Source: Amoebophrya sp. A120 (lineage: Eukaryota; Sar; Dinophyceae; Syndiniales; Amoebophryaceae). From it: a stretch of DNA of 39,990 bases. Within the stretch, counting starts at the first letter, position 1, and the number at the start of each line of letters is the position of its first letter. The notes under the pieces were generated by a model that saw nothing but the letters and a program-made list of their open reading frames with translations, did no database searches and was not told the origin of the DNA. Shown one piece after another: positions 1-10,670 of the stretch. The translations under genes were made by a program, and so were the position numbers. The stretch covers positions 2,836,608 through 2,876,597 of the forward strand of contig CAJINV010000002.1 in NCBI GenBank assembly GCA_905178155.1, in the 5' to 3' direction.

Positions 1-533
1 TGAAATGGAACGTAAGTTTCCGAATGATCCGGAGCAAAAGTATTTTTTCTCGATTGATTTTCTTTTTGGTCCGCGGACCGTGGTCTCTTCTCCAAAGAAC
101 ACCAGATGTTGGTGCCCTTCTCCGAAAAAAAAAAAAACGCGAACGACCAGTAAGTTCGAGGGGTATGATGATGAGTCTTTTTAGCACAAGACGATGAACA
201 AGAAGCGTGGAAGAGTTGCACCATGAGAGTAGAGCACATGACACCATCAAGAGTGGGACGAACAATGGATTGTGTGTGAGAGGCCCAGAATCAAGTGATA
301 TAGAGGATTGCAACCAGTACATGAAAACGACACTCCTTGTGCACCTAGTGAAGATGAGTTGACCAGAAACTACACGGAGAGGCTGAGTTGGAGAGTCTGC
401 AGTAACCTCAACCCGCTCGAAACGTGCTGCGCGTGTTGCTACAGAAGATTCCTGCGTGCTGCTTCTGCCACCTACGACAGGAACAAGAGGCTGCTCCTGA
501 TAATTACCGCCACGGCAAGTACTTCCAGGAAAA
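1..533. other. Spacer upstream of the transporter gene
   Basis: No supported gene. There is a poly-A run near 126-137 and a short open frame at 308-562 that overlaps the transporter start in another frame and resembles nothing I recognise. The 3' end of an upstream gene could lie here but cannot be shown. Confidence 0.4.
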
Positions 534-3083
534 ATGGCGACCGCGCGTGGTACTGCTCGTGACACGCCCTTGATGGACCCAACTAACGAGGACCAAGTAT
601 GGGGTTCTCAAACGTTACATTCTCAACTGTTGCGTGATTTGTCACGCAAGAACGCTACCACTCTCGCTGTCGACACGATCCAGCCTTCTTCGCATGACAA
701 GTTCATCTTGACGCGCTAGATAGCATTAGAATCTGCGCCAAACCTGTAATGCAGCCACACGGGACGAACAGCCCATAGACCTCCGATGTAATGCAAAAGC
801 CGCAATTTCCCCCCTTTCCCTTATTTTCCCATTCTTGCATTACAAATTCATGCAACAATTGCGAATGTAACATTTGAGAACTCCATACCAAGTCGTGGAT
901 GTTGACCGCGTCCAGCTCTCCGTCACATCCCGCACGAGCTTCACCAGTTCCGATGCGCTGCTCAAGTCGCATCGGTTGTCCAAGGCGCGATTTGTCGTGC
1001 TCACCATGGGTGCGTTTATGATGTTTGGTTCCTACTTATCCAAGAAAAAAACTGTGTTAGTGTAACTTTCTTTGGCTGACAGCATCACAAATTTGCTCTA
1101 CATGACAGAGAAAACCTGTCATCTTGCGTGGCTTGTAAGGGAAAATACACAGGAAAAGAGAACTTCATGGCTGTCTGGCATGACAGGTGTAACTCTGTTG
1201 CGTGTTTTGCATTACAGATTTACACTTAAATAGTTTTTTTCTTGCATACTACTATTTCTTCGACCAATGCTCCGCGTCGGAACAGGGCGTGCGAGAGCAG
1301 CTGAATATCACGGAGCCCCAGTTCGGGTTGCTACAATCGGTTTATTCCTGGCCGAACATGATTTTGCCGTTGTTTGGAGGATTGTTGATTGACGTGTTCG
1401 GAATCCGCAAGTCGCTGCTGTTGTTCATGTCCCTGGTGTTCGCCGGGCAGGTGGTTTACTCGCTCGGTTTATTGCAGAAGTCCTTTGCAACGAGCCTGGT
1501 GGGGCGAGTGATTTTCGGGCTAGGCGGAGAATCGTTGAATGTGGCGAGTCTGGCGCTTGTGGCGATGTGGTACTTACTTAATGCACGACATAGACATTAT
1601 GCCGTTCTTGTCCTCTTTGACTTTGTCTACTGTAGTATGTTGTGTTCTTGCAGAAATCATTGAATCTGTGATGCTGTGGTGGTTGCAATTAGAATTCAAA
1701 TGCGTGCGTGATCATGCGAATAGGAATTTCAAATCAAAACCCAACAACGAACACAGGTTCAAAGGCGCCGAACTTGCCTTCGCGATGGGAATCATAATCT
1801 GCGTTTCCCGATTGGGAAGTGTAGCTGCTTTCAACTCGCAGGAGCAACTCATCGAGGCGCACGGCGTGCCGGAGGCGAGCTTTGTCGGTATAGGGAAAGA
1901 TTTGTTTCTCATGCGATGGCTTGCATAACAGAGGAATTTGTATTGCGCTCTATGGGAAAGCGAATGAAGTCAGTAGTACTTTCTTATTCCTGAACATCTA
2001 GTAGAATCATCAAAACAAAAAAAAAGGTTCCGCCATCATGGGTTTTTCCTTTCTTAACTGCCTCGCCGTTTGTTTCATGGACAAACGAGCGGATAAGATC
2101 GACGCGAGAACACTCGGGAATACTGATAATTCAGACGAAAAGAACAAAACCGAAACTGAAAGTAGTTCGGAAAACCAAGCCGTCTCCTTCCAGCAAATTC
2201 TTGAACTTGGACTCCCCTACTGGCTGATCACCTTCTGCTGCGTCACCGTCTACATCTCCGCGTTTCCGTTCTTCCAAGTAACGTCAGTGTCGTATTTAAC
2301 AGAGTCCTTCGGCTTCAAACCAACGGACGCGAATTTCATCACCAGCATTCCGAATTTGGTTTCCGCGTTTACCTCGCCGTTATTCGGGTTATTTGTGGAC
2401 AAACGGGGGAAACGACCGCTGTTCATGATCTGCTCAACGGTGATCTTCATGGCTTGTTTCGGCGCGTTCATCATCTACGGGAATACCTACGGGCGGAATA
2501 TTAGGAGAAGTTTGACGGCAGATGTTGAACCAGATACGTCGAGCAGAGCGGGTTTGTTTGGCGAAATTACTGCAGCCGCAAATTTGTTAGCCAACAGCTC
2601 CTACCCCCAGCCCTGGTCCATCATCGCTGTTTACGTCGCTCTGGGCGGCGCCCTCTGCCTCTTCGGCGCGGTGATGTGGCTATGCATTGCAAAACTATCG
2701 GACTATTGAGAAATCGCATGACAAATTTTTGCACGATAAAAAATGGAGTTTGTAATCCTGAATTAGGTAGGCGTAGGAGAGTAGATCTGTCATGCATAAA
2801 ACGCAATTAGTTCTTCGACATTTGCAATGCATAGTGTCCCTGCATCCCTTTAGTCGTGGACGCGAAACTGGTTGGGACGGCGTTTGGAGTGACAACTGCG
2901 GTCCAGAATCTCGGTTTGGGGACCGCGCCGGTAGCGTTTACTGCGCTGAAGGATAACGGTGGAGGTAGTTTCACCGCGACGTTTGTGGTGATTATTGTCA
3001 GTAACGCATTGGCGTTTTTAGCCGGGGGATACCTGCACCGGATCGACAAAACGCAGTTGGGGGAGAAGCTGGGGAAACCGTGA
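534..3083 (+). CDS. MFSD1: MFSD1-like major facilitator transporter (6 exons, 517 aa)
   Basis: Multi-pass transporter of the major facilitator superfamily, closest by eye to MFSD1, a lysosomal-type carrier in animals; the substrate here is unknown. Exons: 534-597, 893-1036, 1254-1569, 1757-1887, 2027-2680, 2839-3083; phases close to TGA at 3081-3083. Introns 1570-1756 and 1888-2026 are GT-AG; 598-892, 1037-1253 and 2681-2838 are introners. The joined protein has the MFSD1-type segments YSWPNMILPLFGG, DVFGIRKS, FGLGGESLNVA, the WFKGAELAF block formed across the 1570-1756 junction, GLFVDKRGKR, and MWPCIP formed only after introner removal at 2681-2838, then VQNLGLG. A charged loop lies between the two six-helix halves. 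The start ATG at 534 (aaaATGG) is the first good one in frame; the short N-terminal part before the first introner is poorly constrained. Family assignment is strong; subcellular site is inference. Confidence 0.85.
598..887. mobile_element. Introner 1 (singleton TIR, core GGTTCTCAAA)
   Basis: Begins TATGGGGTTCTC and ends GAGAACTCCATA; the inverted repeat runs about 36 bp with few mismatches. TSD CCAAG at 593-597 and 888-892, perfect. Removal joins CAA G|TC GTG in the transporter. Inside is a small hairpin, GCGTGA-TTTG-TCACGC. Confidence 0.88.
1037..1248. mobile_element. Introner 2 (family D)
   Basis: TIR core AAGAAAAAAACTGTG on the left, mirrored near 1225-1248. TSD CTACT (1032-1036, 1249-1253), perfect. 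Removal gives GSYYFFDQ, aligned with the first loop of MFSD1. The interior closely matches introner 10. Confidence 0.9.
2681..2833. mobile_element. Introner 3 (degenerate family B)
   Basis: TATGCATTGCAAA at the left and TTTGCAATGCATA at the right; the inner family B core is eroded. TSD GTGGC/GTGTC, one mismatch. Removal restores the conserved Trp-Pro of MFSD1-type proteins. This is probably one of the older copies in the window. Confidence 0.8.
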
Positions 3084-3951
3084 GGAGGGAATAAATGAGT
3101 GGTGCAGAACAGAAATCAACTTGAAATTTTGCGTTTTAATACGACAGATATTTGGATCTCATTTGTTTTTGTTGTAAAGGAAAGTCTCATCTTACGAGGA
3201 ACAGAAAGAAAGCAGGTTCCTTCTCTTTTTGCAGATCATGCATTCGCAATTTCTTAAAATCAAAACAAGCTGTACTTTTGCAATGAGTTTATCAATCGTT
3301 TTCTGTGCGATCACGACGTGCACAAGTCTTCACATGTATTTTCACATGATAATCAATCAACGCTACAGTAATAATTTCTTACTAGCCAGAAAAAGAAATG
3401 CGTGCTGCTGGACAAGAAGAGCGGAGCCGCGGCTGCGCAAAAAAGCTGCTCTGCGACCGGCAAGTTGTACGTCGCAATGTACATGGAAGTAGATTGAACG
3501 ATTAACAACAACAAGGTTTTTCAGAAATAGATTCGTCCTCGTAGTTGTTTCCATCGTCCTTTTGTGTTGGTCGTGCAAGTCCAATCGAATCCATGCAAAA
3601 TCGTGTTTTCTCTTGACGAATGTCGTTTTGTTGCAGCTCTTGTCCTCGTCCTTGTTCTTCTAGTTCTCGTTCTTCACTTGTCCGAAAGACAAAGACGTCA
3701 ATGTTGATGACCTGCTTGATGTTGGTTCGAACAAGGCAAAATTCTTTACTATGTCAGTCTAACTTTATTTATTCTACCCTACTCATGACAGAAGCGATAA
3801 GATATTAACGTGCCACCTACTTACATCTTAGGTCCTGCATGCTCACGAAGAAACTTGTTTCAGTCTATTTCCACCAGCACGTGGCACTATTCAACCGAGT
3901 TTATTTCCCCCTTCTACACATCAAGTCGAAGTCGTAATCCGCATCTTCACG
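3084..3951. other. Spacer, AT-rich
   Basis: No gene seen. Short open frames here are random-looking and lack any recognised motif. Pyrimidine-rich stretches around 3630-3680 are the only compositional feature. Confidence 0.5.
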
Positions 3952-5395
3952 ATGGCGCAACTTCTACTATCCAAGCGAGCGGTCTATTCCCTGATTCTTG
4001 GTTTGCACCTCCTGCGCTTCCTCATTGCAGTACTAGACTCGAACGAGACAAACGCAGCTTGGGTGGACCACCCCACTTACGTAACTGCCAAGAGGACGAC
4101 TATCGCCAGGAAGACAGAGAGTGGTACTTCATCATCCTCTCGCCGGGAGGCGACCGCGCGGAGTAGTACTACAACAGCAGATTTTCGACCGGCTAGTACT
4201 TCCACACGACCTCATGGTCGACGAGAGAAAGGCGCGTCGCAAAGGGCTTCTTTTATTTCTCCGCTGGACGAGAGGCAGAGGCGCTTCCGGAAAAACAAAC
4301 ATGGTGGTCGCAGGAGTAGAAATACCTTGCTCCAGATGAAGAAGAAAATAAAGGCGTCAGCGAAGACGTCGAGAGCGTCCCCTTCAGCAGGCACAAAAAA
4401 TCGGATCGATGCACGGAGAGGTGGAGATGACGATGCACAACATGCAGGTGAGCCAGAGAAGCATGTGCTGCAAGAAAACGACAAAACGTCCAATTCCGAT
4501 AAGAAACCCCTGCTCGACCGCGTCGGAAACTTGCTCCTGGACAAAAGCCACGATTTGCTGATCAACAACCAAGGGCGTCGTGGGCCAAATAACAGCACAA
4601 ATACAACGTTTACAAGAACGACCGGATCTAGCACTTCTCCTGATGATGGTACACCAACAACAAAAAAGCCGGCGGACCTCAACCTCAACGAAGTCAAAGA
4701 GTTAGTGGTCGATAAATCCCGCGACCTATTAACCAACAACCGGGGGCGCGGTCCAGACGGTTCGGTGGGCCGACGGGGTCCTGATCGTGGTAACAGGGGG
4801 TCGAGCGCCGGAGATCGCTGGTCGCCGGGGGGCAGAGCGGAGGGAGAAACAAGTGTTGATACTGAGGACCATGGTCTTATGGATGTGTCAGGTTTGAAAT
4901 CGTCAAAGTTGAAATACTTTGTCATGCATAAAACGGATACCAGTTAGACCTACAGTTTGTAGTCGGTGCATGACAAATTTTCCCGGTCATGGAAGCGAGT
5001 CTGTCATGCGGTTTAGGGCAAAAAAGCTGCCTTCTGTCATGCTAGTCAGCAGTCCAACTTTTGACCCTTACCAGGACTATAATCTGCCTCCCGTGGGTCC
5101 TCTGCAATAGAGTCACTTTTTGTATCGCATTTTATGCATTGCAAATTATTTCAACTTTGACGATTTCAAACCTGACGCTTCCATAGGTCTTGATATTCCG
5201 AGTCCTGTTCCACCAAGTTCTGTATCAGACGAGGATTTGCGTCAAGACCAGTCGGACGCTGTGCCGTCGCAGGGGTCCGATAATAGCACGCCTGCGCCGC
5301 ATCAACATTTGTCATCCTCGGAAGAAAGCCTTGGGGACAAGCTAAAAAACCGAGCGGGAGAAGAAAATGACGACTCGGGAAATCTTTGCTGTTGA
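3952..5395 (+). CDS. Unknown secreted or anchored low-complexity protein (2 exons, 376 aa)
   Basis: Not recognised. Exons 3952-4877 and 5191-5395, separated by introner 4; TGA at 5393-5395. The N-terminus has a basic residue then a hydrophobic stretch (VYSLILGLHLLRFLIAVL, residues about 11-28), which looks like a signal peptide or anchor. The rest is Ser/Thr/Arg/Lys-rich and probably disordered. It holds a two-copy internal repeat with the pattern (L/V)DKS-x-DLL-x-NN-x-GRG at 4540-4575 and 4700-4750. The start ATG follows cttcacg. The next gene has a similar N-terminal hydrophobic segment and a similar disordered body, so the two may be distant relatives or share a destination. Confident as a gene because removing the introner joins the frames exactly; function unknown. 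Confidence 0.7.
4878..5185. mobile_element. Introner 4 (singleton TIR, core GTCAGGTTTGAAATCGTCAA)
   Basis: Long inverted repeat of about 38 bp, starting TATGGATGTG on the left and ending CGCTTCCATA on the right. TSD GGTCT (4873-4877, 5186-5190), perfect. Several YTTGTNATGC motifs lie inside (for example TTTGTCATGC at 4919). Joins GGT CT|T GAT in frame. Confidence 0.9.
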
Positions 5396-6222
5396 TAGCG
5401 TCAGTCTTGTGTTGGTTTGCACGTGAACTTGTTCAACGTGACTTGTTTTCAAAAAGTGCTCGTTCACTAATATGTCTACCCGTATTCAGTTACCCCCGCA
5501 GCACTTTTTCTACTGCCCTCGCAACTTCCCCCTTCGTGAACCCCATGATTATCGTGAGTCGGTATTTTTGTAAGTACATGTACACTTTTTCTAAGACTAA
5601 GTAAACGTTGGCTACTGCCGGTCACACCACCGGTCGTAAAATGAAAAATCTGGTCCCTTCATCTGTTCGTGAGTCACGGGTCTCTATTCGTCTTCGCGCT
5701 TCAGCATCTCACGCCTTTCCGTTCTTCATCGTTACATATTTTTCGTGCTTGTTATTTTGTCGTTCTGTTCTCGTTGCTGCACGAGAAAAATCTCCTAGAC
5801 CACCATGGTCGCCAGCTGCACCGCTTCGTTTGTCGTCGACGTTCCACGAGCAATTTCATGAATACAAGTTCGTGCATAAGACAAAATCTGATCCCCCCTT
5901 GTCTCTGCAACGAAGCATCGCGTACATCAAGACTACTTCGTACAACATCGAGACAAGTGCATGACTGTCAGGATAGACTGGACCATTTCGTGCTTTTAGA
6001 TCTTCCTCTATGCTGGCTATGTCGTTCATTGGCCGAAGCAACTCGTTCTGTCGTCATGCTTTAGCGATCGACCGACATTGTGATTGTTGCGATCAGTTTG
6101 GTTTCCCATCCCGACTTAGTTCAGGACCACTGCTTATTTGTTTCCAGTTTCAGATCTTCTTGTTTTTAAGTTCTACTTCTGGCGGCGTGATAAGGCTAAC
6201 GAAAAGCAGCAACTACGAGATC
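5396..6222. other. Spacer, AT-rich
   Basis: No supported gene. Several overlapping short open frames in different frames with no recognised domain. The open frame of the next gene extends upstream to 6010, but the upstream part is Cys/Phe/Ser-rich and random-looking, so I treat it as untranslated. Confidence 0.45.
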
Positions 6223-8232
6223 ATGATCATGATATCTGTGAAGGCGATCTGCATCATCGTAGGTGTCCACCTCCTGCATTTTTTCCTAGAAGATTTCCTC
6301 AATGTTTTTCAACTCCAGAGATTTGCTTCTGCAGTGAAGATCTTGCACAGGAAGAACGAGGGACGAAAGCAAGACCACAATGTTGCCACACAACGAACTG
6401 CCGTGCATCATCTTAGCGTCTCGCCCGGCGAACAGCGAGATACTAAGAGCCGGACGGAGCAATCCGAAAGCTCACCTGCGCCAAACTATGAAAATGGAAA
6501 GGCTACTTTGTCTTCGCACTCCCTCCTCGCGCGGGGTCGGAGTGGTGGTGCGGGAAGAATTGCGCGCGGTAGTCTGCTGGAACAGAAGAAGAAAACCAAA
6601 CGTGGTACTTCTTCATCTGAACAAGCAGTAGCTTCTGAACACGCGAAAACGACAAGCGCAGTGAGTGTTCTTGCAGCGGCAAAAAAGCGTGCTGAGGAGG
6701 GGGAGCCAGAGCTGAACATTCCCGAAGTCCTTCATTTCCCAGAGGGGACGAAGCATGTTGTGGAAGAAAGCGAAGAAGATTTGGTCACTGACAGAACAAC
6801 AACCCCCACTCCACCCGCAACGAACCTCACAATGATCCCTGAAGGTCTTCCCGAAAAACAGCGAGAGGAACAAGACAACAACCTTCACGATGACATCGCG
6901 AAACTGCAGGAAGGCGGGGATTTCGCGGAGCAAGCCAGGCTCAGCGCGTCCATGTGTTACCACGTTATTCTCCCGCTCCACGACATGACGCGGCATTTCG
7001 GATACATCCACAGCAAGCAATTACCCGGGCTGTTTACGAAGGAGGAAGCAGAATTTCTCCGGGAAGAGGCGGAGATTGACAACGCTTACAACTTATGGAT
7101 TGCAAAAATGTCTGGGTCTGGAAAAATGCAACTTGTGATGCTGCATTCGGATTCCAAAAAAATCTGTATTGCATGATCAGCAAGGGGAATGCGATTCTTG
7201 CTACCCGGAGAGGGCATTTGTCATGCGGAATAGGCATCAAGATGCCCTCAAAACATCTGTGATGCTAGGGCAGGCATCACAGACATCATGGCGCATGCAA
7301 AACGTGCATCACAAGTCTCAGAATCTTCCAGACCCAGACATTTTTACATTTGATACACCTTCCAAAACAAGCACCTCGGCGACAGGGTCGCCTACCCCTG
7401 GTTGGTTTACTGTTTACCGGAGGGGAGTTTGGTGTTTGCGAATGACCCGTTGGGCGAAGATCCACCGCGGATCCGGTTTGCGCCAGATTTGGATAGGGAA
7501 AAGGGGAAGAGCGAGCAGAAAGTTTTGAAAACATCAATCGGTGGAACAGGAGGGAGTAGTGCTGCTGCGGTTTACAAAATGATGGGAGGTGGAAATGATG
7601 GTGTTGAAGGAGCTAAAGCCTCTACTTCTTCTTTTCTACAGCAAGCGGTGGCCGCGAGTTCTGATGCTGATCAAGCTGTGGAACTTGCACAGATGACCAA
7701 CATGACGGATCATGAGCAAGGTGCTGGCCGCACGACCGTGGAGCCGGTTGCAGATGACATCGACGCAGCCACAACAGGCGAAGAAGAACAGCCGCAAAAC
7801 CGCACCGCTCCAGCTGATGCTCCCGCTGATGTCAAGACGGAGGAAAAGATTTTTTACACGCGTAAGAACTTTTTTAGCGGCGAAAACGAGAAGTATGCGA
7901 ACTCGATCGGACAGTTTTGGGAGGATTTGGTCGACGAGAAGATGCGAGAAATCAACGCGGTGGCGTTTGGGGGGAGTAACAACAAAGTTTACTACTACGC
8001 CGTGTACGGAAAGGTCGGCGTGCACGAGAAAACGCAGGCGAAGCTGCAAGCTAGTTTCGCGCCCGCCATGCCGGAGGCGCCGCCGCTTCGTGCCGTGGAG
8101 GGGGTCGAAAATGGTGGTGCCGGTGGATCTGGTGTTGCTATGAACACAACTTTGTCAGATGCCTTGAAAAATGCAGCGAAGGAGGTGGAGAACAAGACGG
8201 AACTCGATTTGGGGCTGCCGGAGTGTTGTTAG
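6223..8232 (+). CDS. Unknown protein with N-terminal hydrophobic segment (2 exons, 580 aa)
   Basis: Not recognised. Exons 6223-7093 and 7361-8232, separated by introner 5; TAG at 8230-8232. The chosen start is the first of two close Mets before a hydrophobic segment (AICIIVGVHLLHFFL), a likely signal peptide or signal anchor; the open frame allows a start as early as 6010. Residues about 40-250 are Ser/Thr/Lys/Glu-rich and probably disordered. A better-ordered part follows, with MCYHVILPLHDMTRHFGY and, after the junction, NKHLGDRVAYPWLVY. The C-terminal part contains a second folded-looking stretch (FWEDLVDEKMREINAV, VYYYAVYGKVG). The hydrophobic N-terminus resembles that of the preceding gene. 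Confidence 0.7.
7094..7355. mobile_element. Introner 5 (family A)
   Basis: Left TATGGATTGCAAAAATG then GTCTGGGTCTGGAA; right CCAGACCCAGACATTTTTAC then ATTTGATA. TSD CAACT/CACCT, one mismatch. Joins AAC T|TC CAA in frame. Confidence 0.9.
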
Positions 8233-8699
8233 AAAGCGTCTAAGGGACGAATTTTTGTTCATCGACGAGGAAGAAAATTACCGTGTTTCTATTGCATCTT
8301 GAGTCATTTTTCTGTTTGGGTTTCTGAACTGAGCAACCCTATCTTGACACCTAGTGTATGATCTTGACTTCTTTCCTCGTACTTTACGCAGTTTAGTTTT
8401 CATATTCATCACCCCATTTCTGGACCGAGAAGTCCCATGGAGAAACCACGCACCCATTTTCACTGATTGTTCCCGTATTGCTTTTTTTCAATGTAGTGTC
8501 GCACAACCTGCTCTCCTCTACTACCTATGCTTACCCATTGTATCAGTCTATGCATATCTTCAAGAACCCCATGCCCACCCACCTGTGACGAAGGAGTTGA
8601 TTGAATGTTAGTGTAACCCACAAGTGAAAGAAGTAAGTGAAACATATTCACAACTTGCAATTTTTTCCCTGATCATTGTCATAGAAAAAGAAAAAAGAA
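8233..8699. other. Spacer, AT-rich
   Basis: No gene or recognisable signal. It leads into the first GC-rich island. Confidence 0.5.
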
Positions 8700-10160
8700 G
8701 AAACGCAGGCTTTTCCAATTGAGTCATGTGGCTCGCCTGCGGTGAAGGGACAAGAGGTTCGCCTTCCGTAGTTCTGATCCAGTTGTTCCAGCGTTCGCGC
8801 TCCCGGTTTGGGCGTTGCCCTGAGTAGAGCAATGAGAGCGAGACTTCAGTTTCGGGGCTGCGCGGCAATAGCGGGCGCAGTGTCACTTATCTGGTTGGCC
8901 TTGTCTAAGGATCCGCAGACAGCACCAGGAGACCGCGGGGCCCGGCGGGGTTTGTTTTGCCCTGGCAACGGCCCAAAATGCCGAAGCGGAGCGGGGAAGC
9001 CGTCGGATGACGGTAAGGAGAGGAGACGGGCGCGCGCGGGTGGCGATGTGGGCGGTGGGTCGCGCAGCCTCGCCGATTTTGCCGGGCGGGCGGGCGGTGG
9101 GCGACAGGCCGATGAGGGGGGCGATGTGTTTCATCCGGACACTGGGGGCGCGCCGCTAGGGCATTGCAAACAGTTTGAGCTGAACAGAGGAGATTCCTAT
9201 GAGAATCCAGGCGGTTGCAAGTGCCACCCGCCCAGAAGTCCGGGCGCCTTCCTTGGCAGGCCCAGCGCGCCCCTTGATCGTGAAGTGGGGCGCACCCTTC
9301 GGGCAGAGCGAACTGCTTCGAGCGGTGCTGGAATTGGCTTGGCCATTGGGGGGGCCTTCGATCGGCGGCGCCATTGTTGGGCTTGGCCGGCCGGTTTGGC
9401 TTATCGGCAAGCCTGCCGCTGCGGGCGGGTGGCGCTTTCCGCCGTCTTGTGGCGGTGCCATGGTGGCCGGTTCTTCCCGCCGTTCATGGATATGGGGCGG
9501 AGCCGCGCCGGGCACCTTGGGCGGCCGATCGGGGCCGAGTGAGGCTCGCGAACTTCGGTAACCACTACGCACAACCAATGGGGCCGACCCGCAGGGCGCC
9601 GCTTTTTCCTACCTTCGCCCGATGGGTCGGTCGCCCGCAATGGCTTGGCCGGCGCCATTGCCCGCGCGCCGGCCCGCGCATTGTTTGCGGCGCGCGAGCC
9701 CCCCCTGGGGCGTCAGGGGTCTTGCCTTGGGTACTTCCGGCGCTTGGGGGCAGCCGGTCTGTGCGGTTCGCACGCGCGCCCGCCGGGGCCCGAAGGCCCG
9801 CCCCGCGATTTCCGGGGCCCCCGGCCGCGCCGCCCGCCGGGCGGCTGCTGGCCCGCTAGTTCATTGCGTCGGCGCGGGCGCCCCCTACCCAATCATCTTG
9901 GCCCAGAAGGAGGGCGCCGTGGCCCGCCGGCCACCCGCCCCATCGGCAGCCCTGAAGCCGGCTCGGGGCCTTTGGGCGGCTACGTGGTAGCGGCGGCCCG
10001 CCGGGCGCAGGCGATGTGTGCCATTGGTTTGATGGCGCCGCCCTTGTGTGTGGTGCGCGGGTGTACCAGCCGCGCCGCCCTTTATATGTTTCTTTCCTGT
10101 GGAACGCGAGGCAGTGGCCCGGCGTTTCTCACCGCCCGCCTGTGCACAGTAGAATTTGTC
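8700..10160. other. GC-rich island 1
   Basis: About 1.4 kb of strongly GC-rich sequence between AT-rich flanks. Open frames exist on both strands, as expected where stop codons are rare, but none has a believable domain. Hand counts of sampled 60-base lines give an excess of G on the + strand at 9001-9120 and an excess of C at 9781-9960. No introner and no YTTGTNATGC motif seen. Origin unknown. Confidence 0.6.
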
Positions 10161-10670
10161 GAGCCCTTCCACTTTTTCACAGAAGCAGACTGCGTAGCGA
10201 TGTGGCTGCATAGCTGTGGGTGGACGGTTTCCGTGTTCTTCCCGTTCGTTATATTGGGTCTTCTGATAGGGATAGACGAGGTTGAGCATGTGTGTATGTT
10301 TGTCTGCATGGTGCTTGCGAACTTCAACTTGTCTGCTAACAACAAAAGGTGAGGGCGTTTGTCATATAAAAGATGGACACGGGGGCGAGACCACCTGTGG
10401 CAAATCAAAGATCGAGAGTTGTATCATTTTAGTGTGTGACGTTGCTCCATGCGCGAAGCGCTTGTGCGGTGGTATGCTAGACACAGCACGCGACGATAAA
10501 GAAGATGAACAAGGTCAGTGCATAGATAACTTTCTATTCTCGGAAAAGATCTCACGCTCCATGCGGGTTACTCCTAAGTGCTGCCATTCCGGACTCCAGG
10601 TTGAGTAACTCCAACCTTTTTATAGCAATTGTCCTCGTAGAAGTAGCCCACCGAAACAAAAAACAACAAC
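10161..10670. other. Spacer upstream of the SET gene
   Basis: AT-balanced sequence between island 1 and the SET gene. No gene seen. The last 20 bases before the ATG are A-rich, as before most starts in this window. Confidence 0.45.

Noticed and set aside
308-562. 84-residue open frame before the transporter
   Set aside because: Overlaps the transporter start in another frame; no motif.
7094-7355. CRISPR-like array suggested by repeated GCATGACAAA words
   Set aside because: Copies are irregularly spaced, in both orientations and confined to introns of eukaryotic genes.
8808-9542. Long open frames in GC island 1 (and 9645-10352)
   Set aside because: Stop-poor frames arise in all six frames of very GC-rich DNA; the translations are Gly/Ala/Arg/Pro strings with no domain.
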